A stretch of 64,000 bases of DNA. Source: OLB6 sp964525565. GTDB taxonomy: Bacteria; Bacteroidota; Ignavibacteria; Kapaibacteriales; Kapaibacteriaceae. The stretch covers positions 1 through 64,000 of the forward strand of contig CAZGHI010000002.1 in assembly GCA_964525565.1 (NCBI GenBank). The letters are read 5' to 3'. A model generated the notes under the pieces. The model worked only from the letters and a program-made list of their open reading frames with translations, made no database searches and was not told the origin of the DNA. The position numbers were made by a program, and so were the translations under genes. Of this stretch, positions 45,787-54,492 are shown one piece after another (within the stretch, counting starts at the first letter, position 1; the number at the start of each line of letters is the position of its first letter).

Positions 45787-47163
45787 TTACTTTCCGATAC
45801 AGAATCGTGAAAATACCATATCTAATACATCTGGGTTCCATGTTTCGCCCGTTATGTCGCCTAAAACAGAAATAGCACCACGAAGGTCAATGGCAATGAT
45901 ATCGGGGGGAGTAGAGTTTGCTATTCCAAAGTGTGCAGCCTGTAAATACTCAAGTAGCTTGCCTAGCAGTGCCGATTGCCGGTCGTTTATCAAAACATCT
46001 GTTATAGCGCTGGCATTCTGCTCAACCTGGGATTCAATAAAGGACCTCAAAGCAGACACACCATCAGAAGTTGTCGCAGAGGTTAGAATATGTGTCCCAT
46101 TAAGCCCGGCCATTTGTGAGCGTTGGTCTTCAGTAAGCAAATCAATCTTGTTTTGAACGGTAACCACGGTTGTTTGCGGGAATCGTTGTTGCAAATCTGT
46201 AACCACATTATTGCTATGTAGAGGTCCAAACGAAGCATCGTTAATAACAAGAACCAGGTTACTCTGTTCAACAACACGGGTGGCAAGCACAATGCCCATG
46301 GTTTCGATTATATCATCGGTTTCGCGAATACCTGCAGTATCAACAAGGTGAACCACACAACCATTTAGTGTAATTGCCTCGTCAAGGAAGTCACGCGTTG
46401 TACCAGCAATGTCGCTAACAATTGCTCGATCTCGCATGAGCAATGCATTGAACAAAGAGCTCTTTCCAGCGTTTGGATATCCTACGATAGCACAATAGAA
46501 GCCGGAACGAAGCATGTGTGCAGATCGGGCACTATCTCGAAGTTCAGAGGCCATAGTAATGCCCTTTTGGAGCACTTTCTCGAACTCTGGACGGCTGACA
46601 AATTCATAGCCTTCTTCCGAAAAGTCCAATTCAACTTCTAGAAGACCAATCGCGTGCAGCAGTTCGTTGCGTAGTTGCTTTAAACGCCGTGTAAATCCTC
46701 CAGCAAGCTGCCGAGCCGCTGTTTGCACCCCAGCCACACTCTGTGCATGGATAAGGTCGGCAACAGCTTCTGCTTGGGTCAAATCCAGCTTCTTATTCAC
46801 AAAGGCCCGTCGCGTAAACTCACCAGGCATAGCGAGGCGAATGCTATCGGACAACAACGATTCTACGATATGATTAACCACAAATAAGCCGCCATGGCAG
46901 GAAATTTCAACTACGTCTTCGCCCGTATAGCTGTGCGGATTTCTAAACACGGAAACGGCAACGTTGTCAAGCTTTTTTCCCTGAACTTCCCACCAGCCAA
47001 CGTGAATCGTATGCGACCGAGCATCAGAGCACCGCACACTTCCCCGAAAAAACTGGTCAACCAAATGGAAAGAATCGGGTCCGCTAACACGAACCACAGC
47101 AAGCCCGGAAACCCCCGGCGGAGTTGCCAATGCACAAATGGTATCTGAAAGAGTGTGCATCAT
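45787..47163 (-). CDS. mnmE: tRNA modification GTPase MnmE
   Basis: 458 residues. The N-terminal tetrahydrofolate-binding domain opens TICALATPPGVSGLAVVRVSG; the GTPase has G1 GYPNAGKSSLFNALL, G2/G3 IAGTTRDFLDE and DTAGIRETDD, G4 NKID; the end FSRFCIGK carries the family's catalytic Cys of the C[IVG]GK motif. It works with MnmG on wobble uridines. Either of two tandem ATG codons (47163, 47160) may be used. It is separated from mnmG by the GNAT gene and the parS-like pair, and is divergent from birA across a 104-bp gap holding a perfect palindrome. Confidence 0.98.
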   Translation of the reverse strand: MMHTLSDTICALATPPGVSGLAVVRVSGPDSFHLVDQFFRGSVRCSDARSHTIHVGWWEVQGKKLDNVAVSVFRNPHSYTGEDVVEISCHGGLFVVNHIVESLLSDSIRLAMPGEFTRRAFVNKKLDLTQAEAVADLIHAQSVAGVQTAARQLAGGFTRRLKQLRNELLHAIGLLEVELDFSEEGYEFVSRPEFEKVLQKGITMASELRDSARSAHMLRSGFYCAIVGYPNAGKSSLFNALLMRDRAIVSDIAGTTRDFLDEAITLNGCVVHLVDTAGIRETDDIIETMGIVLATRVVEQSNLVLVINDASFGPLHSNNVVTDLQQRFPQTTVVTVQNKIDLLTEDQRSQMAGLNGTHILTSATTSDGVSALRSFIESQVEQNASAITDVLINDRQSALLGKLLEYLQAAHFGIANSTPPDIIAIDLRGAISVLGDITGETWNPDVLDMVFSRFCIGK

Positions 47164-47181
47164 TGATCTTTACGCAAAATA

Positions 47182-47202
47182 CCAAAGCGTAATACGCTTT
47201 GG
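47182..47202. promoter_or_regulatory. 21-bp perfect palindrome between mnmE and birA
   Basis: Arms CCAAAGCGTA (47182-47191) and TACGCTTTGG (47193-47202) around a single A: ten matching pairs with no mismatch. It lies 18 bp before the mnmE start and 65 bp before birA, in the divergent promoter region, so an operator for a dimeric regulator, or a leader hairpin of mnmE (9-bp stem, 3-base loop), are the main readings. It does not resemble the Escherichia BirA operator as I know it. Confidence 0.55.
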
Positions 47203-47267
47203 AGTTGGTACATTGCATGTATTAACAGGTACAAACAACATTACATCAATATATTTACCAATAATCT

Positions 47268-48037
47268 GTGACTGTTTCTCCTATTGAATTTCACCTGCCA
47301 AGCGTAACTTCAACCAACGATTATGCTAAAGAATTACTAAGCACATATCCTTTTGTGTTTGTGAGTGCTCAGCACCAAACCTCGGGAAGAGGAAGGAAGG
47401 GTAGAACATGGCAAGGGATGTTTGGTCAGAATGTTTACTGCTCACTAGGAGTACGCCATGCCGGAGCTATGTCTTTGCAAGACGTAAGCAGTTACATGTG
47501 GCGTGGTGCTCTTGCAGTAATTCGAACACTGCGTTCCATCGATGCTGAGCACAAATTCCGAATGAAATATCCNNNNNNNNNNNNNNNNNNNNNNNNNNNN
47601 NNNNNNNNNNNNNNNNNNNNNNNNNNNNNNNNNNNNNNNNNNNTATTCTTATCCATAACATTTTTATTATAGGCAAATATACAGTATTGATTTTAGATTT
47701 TAGAAAATTGAAATTGAATTTTGATGATTTACCCACGGCAACGTCGTTATCAGCGTTGGGAACAGTTGCCGATGTTGATCGTGTAATAAATGAATTACGC
47801 ATAAACCTCACTGGCTTACATGAAATTCCATCATCAGAAGTCTTTACTCAATGGGTAAACGAATTAAGCATAGTGGACAAAACAATGATCATTCAGAATG
47901 AAGATGGAATATGGAAAGNNNNNNNNNNNNNNNNNNNNNNNCAGATTTTTGATGATGGAAGACTGTTAGTTCGTAATGTGCTCACCAAGTTTGAACGGAT
48001 AATCAGTGATGGCGACTCTGTACGATACAACGATTGA
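47268..48037 (+). CDS. birA: Biotin--protein ligase (interrupted by two assembly gaps)
   Basis: One gene cut by N runs at 47573-47643 and 47919-47941. The start is ATG-less by strict reading but GTG 47268 (VTVSPIEFHLPSVTSTNDYAKELL) is clear. No N-terminal DNA-binding domain: this is the short (monofunctional) type. SVTSTNDYAKE and SGRGRKGRTWQGMFGQNVYCSL are the biotin/ATP-binding parts; KYP before gap 1 begins the KWPND motif. After the gap comes LPTATSL and a C-terminal domain (DDGRLLVRN). The region expected to read GIGINVN is LILDFRKLKLN, so it has lost its conserved Gly residues, or the short AT-rich piece at 47644-47700 is misassembled. It overlaps coaX by 29 bp, the common birA-coaX pairing. 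Confidence 0.85.
47573..47643. other. Assembly gap, 71 N, inside birA
   Basis: Flanking frames do not agree over 71 bases; the missing length should be a multiple of three. Family spacing between KYP and the next conserved stretch suggests about 36-40 bases, so the gap length is likely overestimated. Confidence 0.85.
47919..47941. other. Assembly gap, 23 N, inside birA
   Basis: The frame before and after this gap agrees, consistent with a missing stretch of about eight residues in the C-terminal domain. Confidence 0.85.
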
Positions 48038-48842
48038 ACTCAACAGCGTTCAATATGGAATAAGCGGAGTAGATGTTGGTAATAGTCGTGTTAAGATTCA
48101 CCACGACGATGTGTACCTTTCTTTCCCTTACGACAAGGACTGGAAGCGAAACGTCCAACACCACTTTAGAGATCACGTAAGTAAAAAGTACATCATAGGT
48201 CTGTCAAGTGTTAATCCTAAGCAAACAACCGCTACAATCAAGATCCTTCAGCGTATTCTAGGGCACTTGGTAATAAGTACGCACCAGCTTCTTATGAAGA
48301 ATGAGCAAATATTGAAGCTTGGCTCCGTTGAAAATGCGGGTATTGATCGTATGCTCGGTACTATTGGCGCTATGCATGTGCAGAATCCGCCATTGATTAC
48401 CATAGATTGTGGCACAGCTGTTACAATTAATGCTGTGGACCAAGAACGTCTTTTCTTAGGTGGCCTGATCTTTGCCGGTATTAACACTCAACTGTTTGGT
48501 CTCTACAAACAAGCAGCCGGTATTCCGGAACTAACGTTTACGCAACCACTTTCCACTGTTGGCGCCAATACTCAAGATTCACTCATGGCCGGTATAAAAG
48601 CTTCGGTTGTGGGTGGAATTATGCGGGGAATTGAAAATATTCAAAACGAGTATTTCAGTGGAAGAACAATACCATTGCTTGTGACAGGTGGCGAGGGGGC
48701 TTTGATAATAGACGATTTACGAGATCGTGGACTAACAGCAACGTACGAGCCAACACTCGTTACCACCGGTATTCTGTCCCTCATCGCAAATGCGAAATCT
48801 GTAGATCTACAGGATGGGATTTTCGAGAAAATCAGAAACTAA
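48009..48842 (+). CDS. coaX: Type III pantothenate kinase
   Basis: 277 residues from ATG 48009 (a GTG three bases earlier is possible). ASKHA-fold motifs: GVDVGNSRVK near the start, AGIDRMLGTIGA (pantothenate site), ITIDCGTAVTINAVD (catalytic Asp in IDCGTA) and FLGGLIFAGINTQLFGL, then VTGGEGALI near the end. It phosphorylates pantothenate, the first step of coenzyme A synthesis, and uses high ATP and a monovalent cation. It overlaps birA by 29 bp and ends one base before the asparaginase start. Confidence 0.97.
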   Translation: MATLYDTTIELNSVQYGISGVDVGNSRVKIHHDDVYLSFPYDKDWKRNVQHHFRDHVSKKYIIGLSSVNPKQTTATIKILQRILGHLVISTHQLLMKNEQILKLGSVENAGIDRMLGTIGAMHVQNPPLITIDCGTAVTINAVDQERLFLGGLIFAGINTQLFGLYKQAAGIPELTFTQPLSTVGANTQDSLMAGIKASVVGGIMRGIENIQNEYFSGRTIPLLVTGGEGALIIDDLRDRGLTATYEPTLVTTGILSLIANAKSVDLQDGIFEKIRN

Positions 48843-48843
48843 C

Positions 48844-49710
48844 ATGCAGCGTCCTACTGTTGCTATTCACGGGGGTGCAGGTGATTTAGCGCGGTATTCT
48901 GCTACACATCGCCTTCAAGAAGCAGAACATGTACTCTCTCAAATTATCGACTCGGCATATACGAACCTCTTGCGTGGTGCAACGGCCTTGGATGTTGTAG
49001 AACAAGCGGTTGTCACGATGGAAGACTCTGGGCTTTTTCATGCTGGTAAAGGCTCGTCACCAACATCGTCGGGTCCGGAGCTTGATGCTTCGATTATGAG
49101 TGGCGCCGACATGAATGCAGGTGCGGTAACCCTCGTTAGTACCGTAAAAAATCCAATTCGGCTAGCTCGGATTGTGATGGAAAAAACACCTCACGTTCTC
49201 GTTGCATCATCAGCAGCAGAGCAGTTGGCCCGAAATCATAACCTTACTCTCGTTAATGAGGAATACTATGTTCCTTGTGATACCAGTGCATTTAGCCAGA
49301 GTACCGGAACCGTTGGCGCGGTAGCCCGAGACGTAACCGGATGTTTTGCCGCTGCTACCTCAACGGGAGGAACGCTACGAAAGGCAACAGGCAGAATAGG
49401 TGATTCACCAATAATCGGATCTGGTACGTATGCACGGAATAATGTAGGTGCAGTGAGTTGTACGGGTTATGGTGAGTACTTTATTCGCGTTTCTGCTGCA
49501 GCAACCGTTATCATGAGAATGGAGTTGCTGGGAGAAAGTGTCGGTACCGCAGCAGGTTATGTACTGGGTCAGGTTCAATCATTAGGTGGGGAGGGAGGAC
49601 TAATAGCGATTGGTCCTCGTGGTGATGTTAGCATGCCATTCAATACAACGGGCATGTACAGAGCCTTTATAGATTCCCATGGGAATCGTAGCGTAAAGAG
49701 CTTGGCGTAA
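48844..49710 (+). CDS. Isoaspartyl peptidase/L-asparaginase, Ntn-hydrolase type
   Basis: 288 residues from ATG 48844, one base after the coaX stop. The motif IHGGAGD at residues 8-14, HAGKGSSPTSSGPELDASIMSG and the self-cleaving nucleophile Thr156 in GTVGAVARD define the family. Cleavage just before Thr156 gives alpha and beta chains. No signal peptide, so it should act in the cytoplasm on isoaspartyl peptides or asparagine. The stop is 21 bp from the end of the convergent Omp85 gene. Confidence 0.94.
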   Translation: MQRPTVAIHGGAGDLARYSATHRLQEAEHVLSQIIDSAYTNLLRGATALDVVEQAVVTMEDSGLFHAGKGSSPTSSGPELDASIMSGADMNAGAVTLVSTVKNPIRLARIVMEKTPHVLVASSAAEQLARNHNLTLVNEEYYVPCDTSAFSQSTGTVGAVARDVTGCFAAATSTGGTLRKATGRIGDSPIIGSGTYARNNVGAVSCTGYGEYFIRVSAAATVIMRMELLGESVGTAAGYVLGQVQSLGGEGGLIAIGPRGDVSMPFNTTGMYRAFIDSHGNRSVKSLA

Positions 49711-49731
49711 CTCGCATACAGCCGATTCCGA

Positions 49732-52056
49732 TTAAAACGTATGACCCAGACCGATACTGATCTGCCAATTCGAAGGTGAAAAAGGGGCTGTTCTGCCGCT
49801 AAACATCCATTTGCCGGATTCTCGAAGTGGGTCGTACAAGCTGGTGGCATAATCTAAACGAAAAGGGCCTACTGGCGTTTCGAACCGATATCCAATTCCA
49901 ACTGCTATTACGCTGCCCAACCACACGTCTTCCAGGCGCATGCTACCGTATTTCTCCGTGGTCATTCGGTTGAAAACGTTTCCGATATCTGTGAACAACG
50001 TAACACCACTTCTCTCCACAATTCCGCCCCATAAATCATCCCAACCAGTCGGTCGCCGAAACCGATACCGATATTCCACACCGAGTTCAATTAATGATCC
50101 ACTTCCAACAGTGTTAGCGAGGACCTGCTCGCCTCTTGTATCTGAGGTTTCGAGAACGCCACTGTGGGGGTCGTGAAGCAATCGCGATGGATAGCTCCGA
50201 ATACTTGCGGCACCGCCAGCAAAGAACTGTCTCTCCAAACTAACATAGGTATTAGTGTCGATAGTGCTGCCACGCTTGAAGTCAAGGAGGTGAATATGTC
50301 CGAGCTTCACCTTGGTGGCAATACCCGACTGTTCAGAGGTAGGAAAGACGCTGGTAAAAAACACCTGACTCCGGACGAATTTTCCGGCTCCATAGCCGGC
50401 CTCGACGGAAATGTTTGCAAAGTGCCCTTTTCGAGGGTCAATTGGATTATCTCTATGTTCACCCCGAACGTTGGCACCAAGGTAGATACCGGTAAACCAA
50501 AGCGCATTTGCTGAACCTAGATAGCTGTCGAGAACCAAAAACTGATTGAACGTGCTATACACAAAGGCGATCTCCTCAGGTGTTTCAGCATCCTTAAGCG
50601 CTGAGTCCAAAGCCCCTTGAAAATCTCGTGGTACTTGCCGTTCAAGACCGAAGGTTATGTCGAAGCCATTCACAACACGTTGCATTGGAAGGTTCACGGG
50701 AATACGTGCACCCAGACCTAACGATTGTAGTCGAAATGGACTAACCAGCAAACGCTCTGAATAGTATGCATTACTGTTTAACCCACCCCTCCAATTCCAT
50801 ATTCGAAACAAGCTTGGCCAGGCAATAACACCGGAGATTAAGGCTTCACGCTCAAGGGGCTGACCCTGAAACATTCTACTAACATCCTGCAGAATGTATT
50901 GTGCCGTGACGGATCCAACTTGAGCGCCACCAAAAACGTTACGATGCTGATACGATGCTCCAACACCTATGTTTAAGTAGTTGTCAACGGCAGTCTGAAA
51001 GAATAAAAAATTGAACCCCAGGTCGTAGGGTTTGTTGTTCATTGAAAAAACACGTAGTACAAGACTGGAATCATCTTCATCACCACTATCTGGTAAAGCA
51101 ACTGCAGCGATAGTATCAATCGTTACAAGCTCAAAAACGCCAAGCTGCATAAGGTTGCTACGGCTATGCTCAATTTTATCCCGACTGTACCATTCACCGT
51201 TCTCAAACTCGAGCTGACGCTTTCGCATACTTTCGGAAACCGACGGATATCCATTGGGGTTTTCCTCGAATTCAACGGCAGCAATTCGCTTTCTTGGTCC
51301 CGGTACAAAAACTACAGCAACACTATCACTCAGCAAACTATCCGTGCTTCGTACGCGCAACCTGCTAAATCCGGCTTTGTAGTATCCACTATTTTGTAGC
51401 ATTCGCGTAATCCGCTGCATGTCCGCGATTAGATTGGTTTCAACGAAAGGATCGCCAGTGTGAACGGTTCTAGCATTGTCAACGTTCCGGCGGATATCGG
51501 CTGGCAAGCTGTCTAGTCCAAACAGCATTACAGTGTCAATCGTTGCTTGGGGTCCTTCGTTGATAACAAATTCCAGTACATTCTTGCGTTCCTTTCTATC
51601 GTAAAAGAACTTCCACAGAACTGTGGCTTTGTGAAAGCCATTCTGATTCAAGTACTCAAGCAGGGCAATGCTATCAGACACTACGCGAGAGGAGCTAAAG
51701 TATCGCAACTCGTCGCGCAAATCATGCTGAACCTTCTTTAGAGTTCGTACAATAGGTTTGGGAGCAGCGGGATTTCTGCCAACGTTTTCACCAAAGTACA
51801 GAGCAAGCCTACGAGTGATGGAAAGCTCACTTTCTCGTGATTGGATGACTCCAATGAGATGATCTGGAGAAGTAAGTGAACAACCAACGAAGCGGATGGC
51901 TTGGAGTTCTGTCAGGCCGGAAAGAATAGCATCTTCGCCATTGCGTTCATTTTGGAAAGCAAACTGTGCACTGAGCTGATTAGAAGAGCAGAGGACGGCA
52001 AAGCCAATGCACAGGAGGTGCACAAGACATGGATGCCAGAAAAAAGAAAACCACAC
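49732..52056 (-). CDS. Omp85-superfamily outer-membrane protein with POTRA domains (TamA/BamA-like)
   Basis: The start is uncertain; the frame stays open past the DUF2795 gene, but a start near GTG 52054-52056 (VWFSFFWHPCLVHLLCIGFAVL) gives a signal peptide ending SNQLSA with Gln next. About 775 residues. N-terminal POTRA-like units (PQATIDTVMLFGLDSLPADIRRNV ... SGYYKAGF; RKRIAAVEFEENPNGYPSVSES ... LMQLGVFELVTID) precede a 16-strand barrel; the C-terminal part has GPFRLDYATSLYDPL, the barrel end GPhRhDh motif, and the last residues GLGHTF finish in an aromatic. It should insert or transport proteins in the outer membrane. Three visible POTRA units and the GPFRLDYA motif favour TamA-like over BamA. 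Confidence 0.87.
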   Translation of the reverse strand: MWFSFFWHPCLVHLLCIGFAVLCSSNQLSAQFAFQNERNGEDAILSGLTELQAIRFVGCSLTSPDHLIGVIQSRESELSITRRLALYFGENVGRNPAAPKPIVRTLKKVQHDLRDELRYFSSSRVVSDSIALLEYLNQNGFHKATVLWKFFYDRKERKNVLEFVINEGPQATIDTVMLFGLDSLPADIRRNVDNARTVHTGDPFVETNLIADMQRITRMLQNSGYYKAGFSRLRVRSTDSLLSDSVAVVFVPGPRKRIAAVEFEENPNGYPSVSESMRKRQLEFENGEWYSRDKIEHSRSNLMQLGVFELVTIDTIAAVALPDSGDEDDSSLVLRVFSMNNKPYDLGFNFLFFQTAVDNYLNIGVGASYQHRNVFGGAQVGSVTAQYILQDVSRMFQGQPLEREALISGVIAWPSLFRIWNWRGGLNSNAYYSERLLVSPFRLQSLGLGARIPVNLPMQRVVNGFDITFGLERQVPRDFQGALDSALKDAETPEEIAFVYSTFNQFLVLDSYLGSANALWFTGIYLGANVRGEHRDNPIDPRKGHFANISVEAGYGAGKFVRSQVFFTSVFPTSEQSGIATKVKLGHIHLLDFKRGSTIDTNTYVSLERQFFAGGAASIRSYPSRLLHDPHSGVLETSDTRGEQVLANTVGSGSLIELGVEYRYRFRRPTGWDDLWGGIVERSGVTLFTDIGNVFNRMTTEKYGSMRLEDVWLGSVIAVGIGYRFETPVGPFRLDYATSLYDPLRESGKWMFSGRTAPFSPSNWQISIGLGHTF

Positions 52057-52114
52057 TCTGCGAAAATAGTTGTCGCATGGTGTGGCTGAGTATGCAAATG
52101 AATGTTGGAGAGAA

Positions 52115-52351
52115 TTAGTAGTCGCTATCGTCGTCCTCGTTAAACAAAAAGTCGTCAGATGCACTCTCGTATTCCGGCCAAATATCTTCGATGCCTTCGT
52201 ACACGGGATCTTCCGGATCGTCCAACTCCTTAAGATTCTCGATAACCTGAATGGGAGCACCCGTACGGTCGGCATAGTCAATCAGCTCATCCTTTGTGGC
52301 CGGCCATGGAGCGTCTTCGAGATATGCTGCTAATTCAGGTGTCCAAAACAT
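52115..52351 (-). CDS. DUF2795 small acidic protein
   Basis: 78 residues. The start MFWTPELAAYLEDAPWPATKDELIDYA, and the helical middle with APIQVIENLKEL, match the DUF2795 family. The C-terminal tail (DDFLFNEDDDSDY) is very acidic. Function is unknown; members are cytoplasmic. It lies between the ispD and Omp85 genes on the same strand, its stop 58 bp before the Omp85 start. Confidence 0.88.
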   Translation of the reverse strand: MFWTPELAAYLEDAPWPATKDELIDYADRTGAPIQVIENLKELDDPEDPVYEGIEDIWPEYESASDDFLFNEDDDSDY

Positions 52352-52465
52352 TGTTGTGCCCTATAAAAAGCCGTGGTGTAATTGGGGCGCGAATATACAT
52401 GCAAGGGTACATCATCGCAACAGGGCCAGGTCTTCATCTGACCCGATTAATCTTGTTTAACATTC

Positions 52466-53158
52466 CTACTCTCGGTTGCGTATTAGACATTCTGCCAGGG
52501 TCAGGTCAGTTGCTGTTGTGATTTTCAGATTCCACGGCTCGCCGGCTACTACGAAAGGTGGTACTCCGTTCTGTTCTGCGAGCGAGGCATCGTCAGTGAC
52601 ATTTGTTTGTACTCTCTCATAGGAAGTCCTTAAAATGTCGGCCTGAAATCCCTGTGGTGTTTGAATGCTGCGTAGTGCTTCTCTATGTATTGTGTGATGT
52701 ACGAATCCATCGGAACGTACCTCTTTTATCGTATCTGATATAGGAATTCCCGGTACAACAGCCGGATAATCGCGGGCTGCGGAAATAACGCGGTGAAAGA
52801 GATTGGGAGAAGCAAGTGGTCGAACAGCATCGTGAACAAGAATGATATCTGCGTGGTTGAGAGCAGAATGGTGGAGTGCGCTCATAACACTCTGCCAGCG
52901 TTCAGATCCGCCGATTACAGTATGTACGCGGTCTGTAGGAACAGTCATCATGCCAACCATTTGATCAAAAAAACGGTCTTCAGGCGATATCGCAACAACT
53001 ATTGCCGAAACGTCTGTAATTGAGAGTATCGTTTGCAAGGTGTGAGCAAGAACCGGCAAACCGTCAAGGAGCAAATACTGCTTCGGAGTTGAACTTCCAA
53101 AACGTGATCCTACTCCGGCAGCAGGGACGATAACGCCTACGTGTTTGTGGTTCATCAT
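52466..53158 (-). CDS. ispD: 2-C-methyl-D-erythritol 4-phosphate cytidylyltransferase
   Basis: 230 residues from the ATG at 53156-53158 (a second ATG follows); the upstream gene's stop is 2 bp before. Motifs: IVPAAGVGSRFGSSTPKQYLLLDG (nucleotide loop, residues 9-32), VLAHTLQTIL, IILVHDAVRPLA, ETAD-like PQGFQADILRTSYERV, VTDDASLAEQ and the end ITTATDLTLAE. It makes CDP-methylerythritol in the MEP isoprenoid pathway. It is the fifth gene of the rsmH-murF-mraY-GT-ispD run. Confidence 0.96.
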   Translation of the reverse strand: MMNHKHVGVIVPAAGVGSRFGSSTPKQYLLLDGLPVLAHTLQTILSITDVSAIVVAISPEDRFFDQMVGMMTVPTDRVHTVIGGSERWQSVMSALHHSALNHADIILVHDAVRPLASPNLFHRVISAARDYPAVVPGIPISDTIKEVRSDGFVHHTIHREALRSIQTPQGFQADILRTSYERVQTNVTDDASLAEQNGVPPFVVAGEPWNLKITTATDLTLAECLIRNRE

Positions 53159-53159
53159 C

Positions 53160-54479
53160 TTATCGTAGTAGCGGGTGGTCGGAACGCTCAAAGCTTCCGC
53201 TTGACATAACATCAAGTATATGATAGTAGCCAAGCTTGCGGGCACGAAGAAATCCCAACCATGCCATGTCTGCAAACCTTCCGTTCGTTAAAAGGTCGGT
53301 AAGCCATTCCGAGGCAAAGTCGGGATTCTCCTGCCGCATGCCGGCACCAACTTCCAGCAACCATTTTCTATTGAACTTCTCCTGTGATCCAATGGTGGGC
53401 GTCATAATAATGGGAAGACCTAAGCCAGCATAAAAGCTAAGTTCGCTTGGCTTCGTCCATAAAATATCAGTGTTTCTAATAGCTGCATTAAAGGCCTCGA
53501 AGTAATCGAACAAGGATTCACAATAGAGAATCTCCACAAATTCGCACGTGCCCAAAACTTCGCTTACGGCAGCGGCAAAAATGTCGCGCGTATCCGGCCT
53601 TGTACCAGCTACAAGAATCAGCCGCATGGTTCCTGCTCGGAGTTGCGACTGAAATGACTTCATGATGCGTATTCCAATGTCGGTTTGAGCTCCGGCACCA
53701 CCAACGGCAAACATGATGGTCAATAGTCTTTCCTTTGGAGGACGTGTGAACGCTTGTTCGCCCAAAACATGCTGAACGGCTGCACTCATGGACGTATGAA
53801 AGCGTCCCGTGGGGTCGAGCATCTGTAATCGTACGGCTAAGTCTGTTTTCAGAATGGAAAGATCACGTCCGCCTAACAAAGCATCATCGAGCGGGAAACC
53901 TGTTAGAAAAATTCGTTCCTCCGGTACACCGTACGACTTCAGGCGTTGAGCAGCTTTACCACATGGGGCAAAATAGTTGATGTTACTATCCCACGGCTCT
54001 CGCGCAACCCATACGCGATTCAGGTCGGCATCACAAATGATGGTGTAAATCTGGTCTAACCCTGCTACATCGGCGGCTATGCTAGGAACGTAGAACGAGG
54101 TCAGTAGTGGAAGCCATTGCTGAGATATTGTCTGCAGGAACCCCTTTCCTAATCCTCGTTGAATCTGCAGGTACAGCAAATCTACCTGAAACGTACTGCG
54201 CGAAAGATTTCGAATTGGGTACAACGATGGTATATGCAAAAGGCTATCGAGTAGCCCGAACATCTGTTTACCGATAAGAGGGACTCCCTTAGCCCGTGAA
54301 AACGTTTCGTATAGTTGAAGGTAGCGTTTCCACCGTCTGCGCTCGTATTCCGAAACATGGGGCGTATCACCGGCATTCACAACGCCCTGATAGGCATGAT
54401 GTCGAAATGGATACACAGCACGCTGATGCCCGTATCCCATATCGGCACTTGCAACCCAGAAAGATGGTAATCCTGTCAC
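53160..54479 (-). CDS. Predicted GT-B glycosyltransferase-like protein of unknown function
   Basis: 439 residues; GTG start at 54477-54479. The N-terminus SFWVASADMGYGHQRAV has the glycine-rich GxGHxRA seen in MurG and MGDG synthases. The second half has a nucleotide-sugar-like site: ILWTKPSELSFYAGLGLPIIMTPTIGSQEKFNRKWLLEVGAG, with FVEILYCESLFDYF before it, similar to the C-terminal domain of GT28 enzymes. No signal peptide and no membrane helix. It lies 13 bp after mraY and 1 bp before ispD, so an envelope sugar or lipid-carrier role is plausible. It is not MurG by length or by context (murD, ftsW, murC are absent). Activity unproven. Confidence 0.75.
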   Translation of the reverse strand: MTGLPSFWVASADMGYGHQRAVYPFRHHAYQGVVNAGDTPHVSEYERRRWKRYLQLYETFSRAKGVPLIGKQMFGLLDSLLHIPSLYPIRNLSRSTFQVDLLYLQIQRGLGKGFLQTISQQWLPLLTSFYVPSIAADVAGLDQIYTIICDADLNRVWVAREPWDSNINYFAPCGKAAQRLKSYGVPEERIFLTGFPLDDALLGGRDLSILKTDLAVRLQMLDPTGRFHTSMSAAVQHVLGEQAFTRPPKERLLTIMFAVGGAGAQTDIGIRIMKSFQSQLRAGTMRLILVAGTRPDTRDIFAAAVSEVLGTCEFVEILYCESLFDYFEAFNAAIRNTDILWTKPSELSFYAGLGLPIIMTPTIGSQEKFNRKWLLEVGAGMRQENPDFASEWLTDLLTNGRFADMAWLGFLRARKLGYYHILDVMSSGSFERSDHPLLR

Positions 54480-54492
54480 GACGGATTGTGAA

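Noticed and set aside
47268..48037. birA appears as two broken reading frames
   Set aside because: The frames meet at N runs of arbitrary length; treated as one gene.
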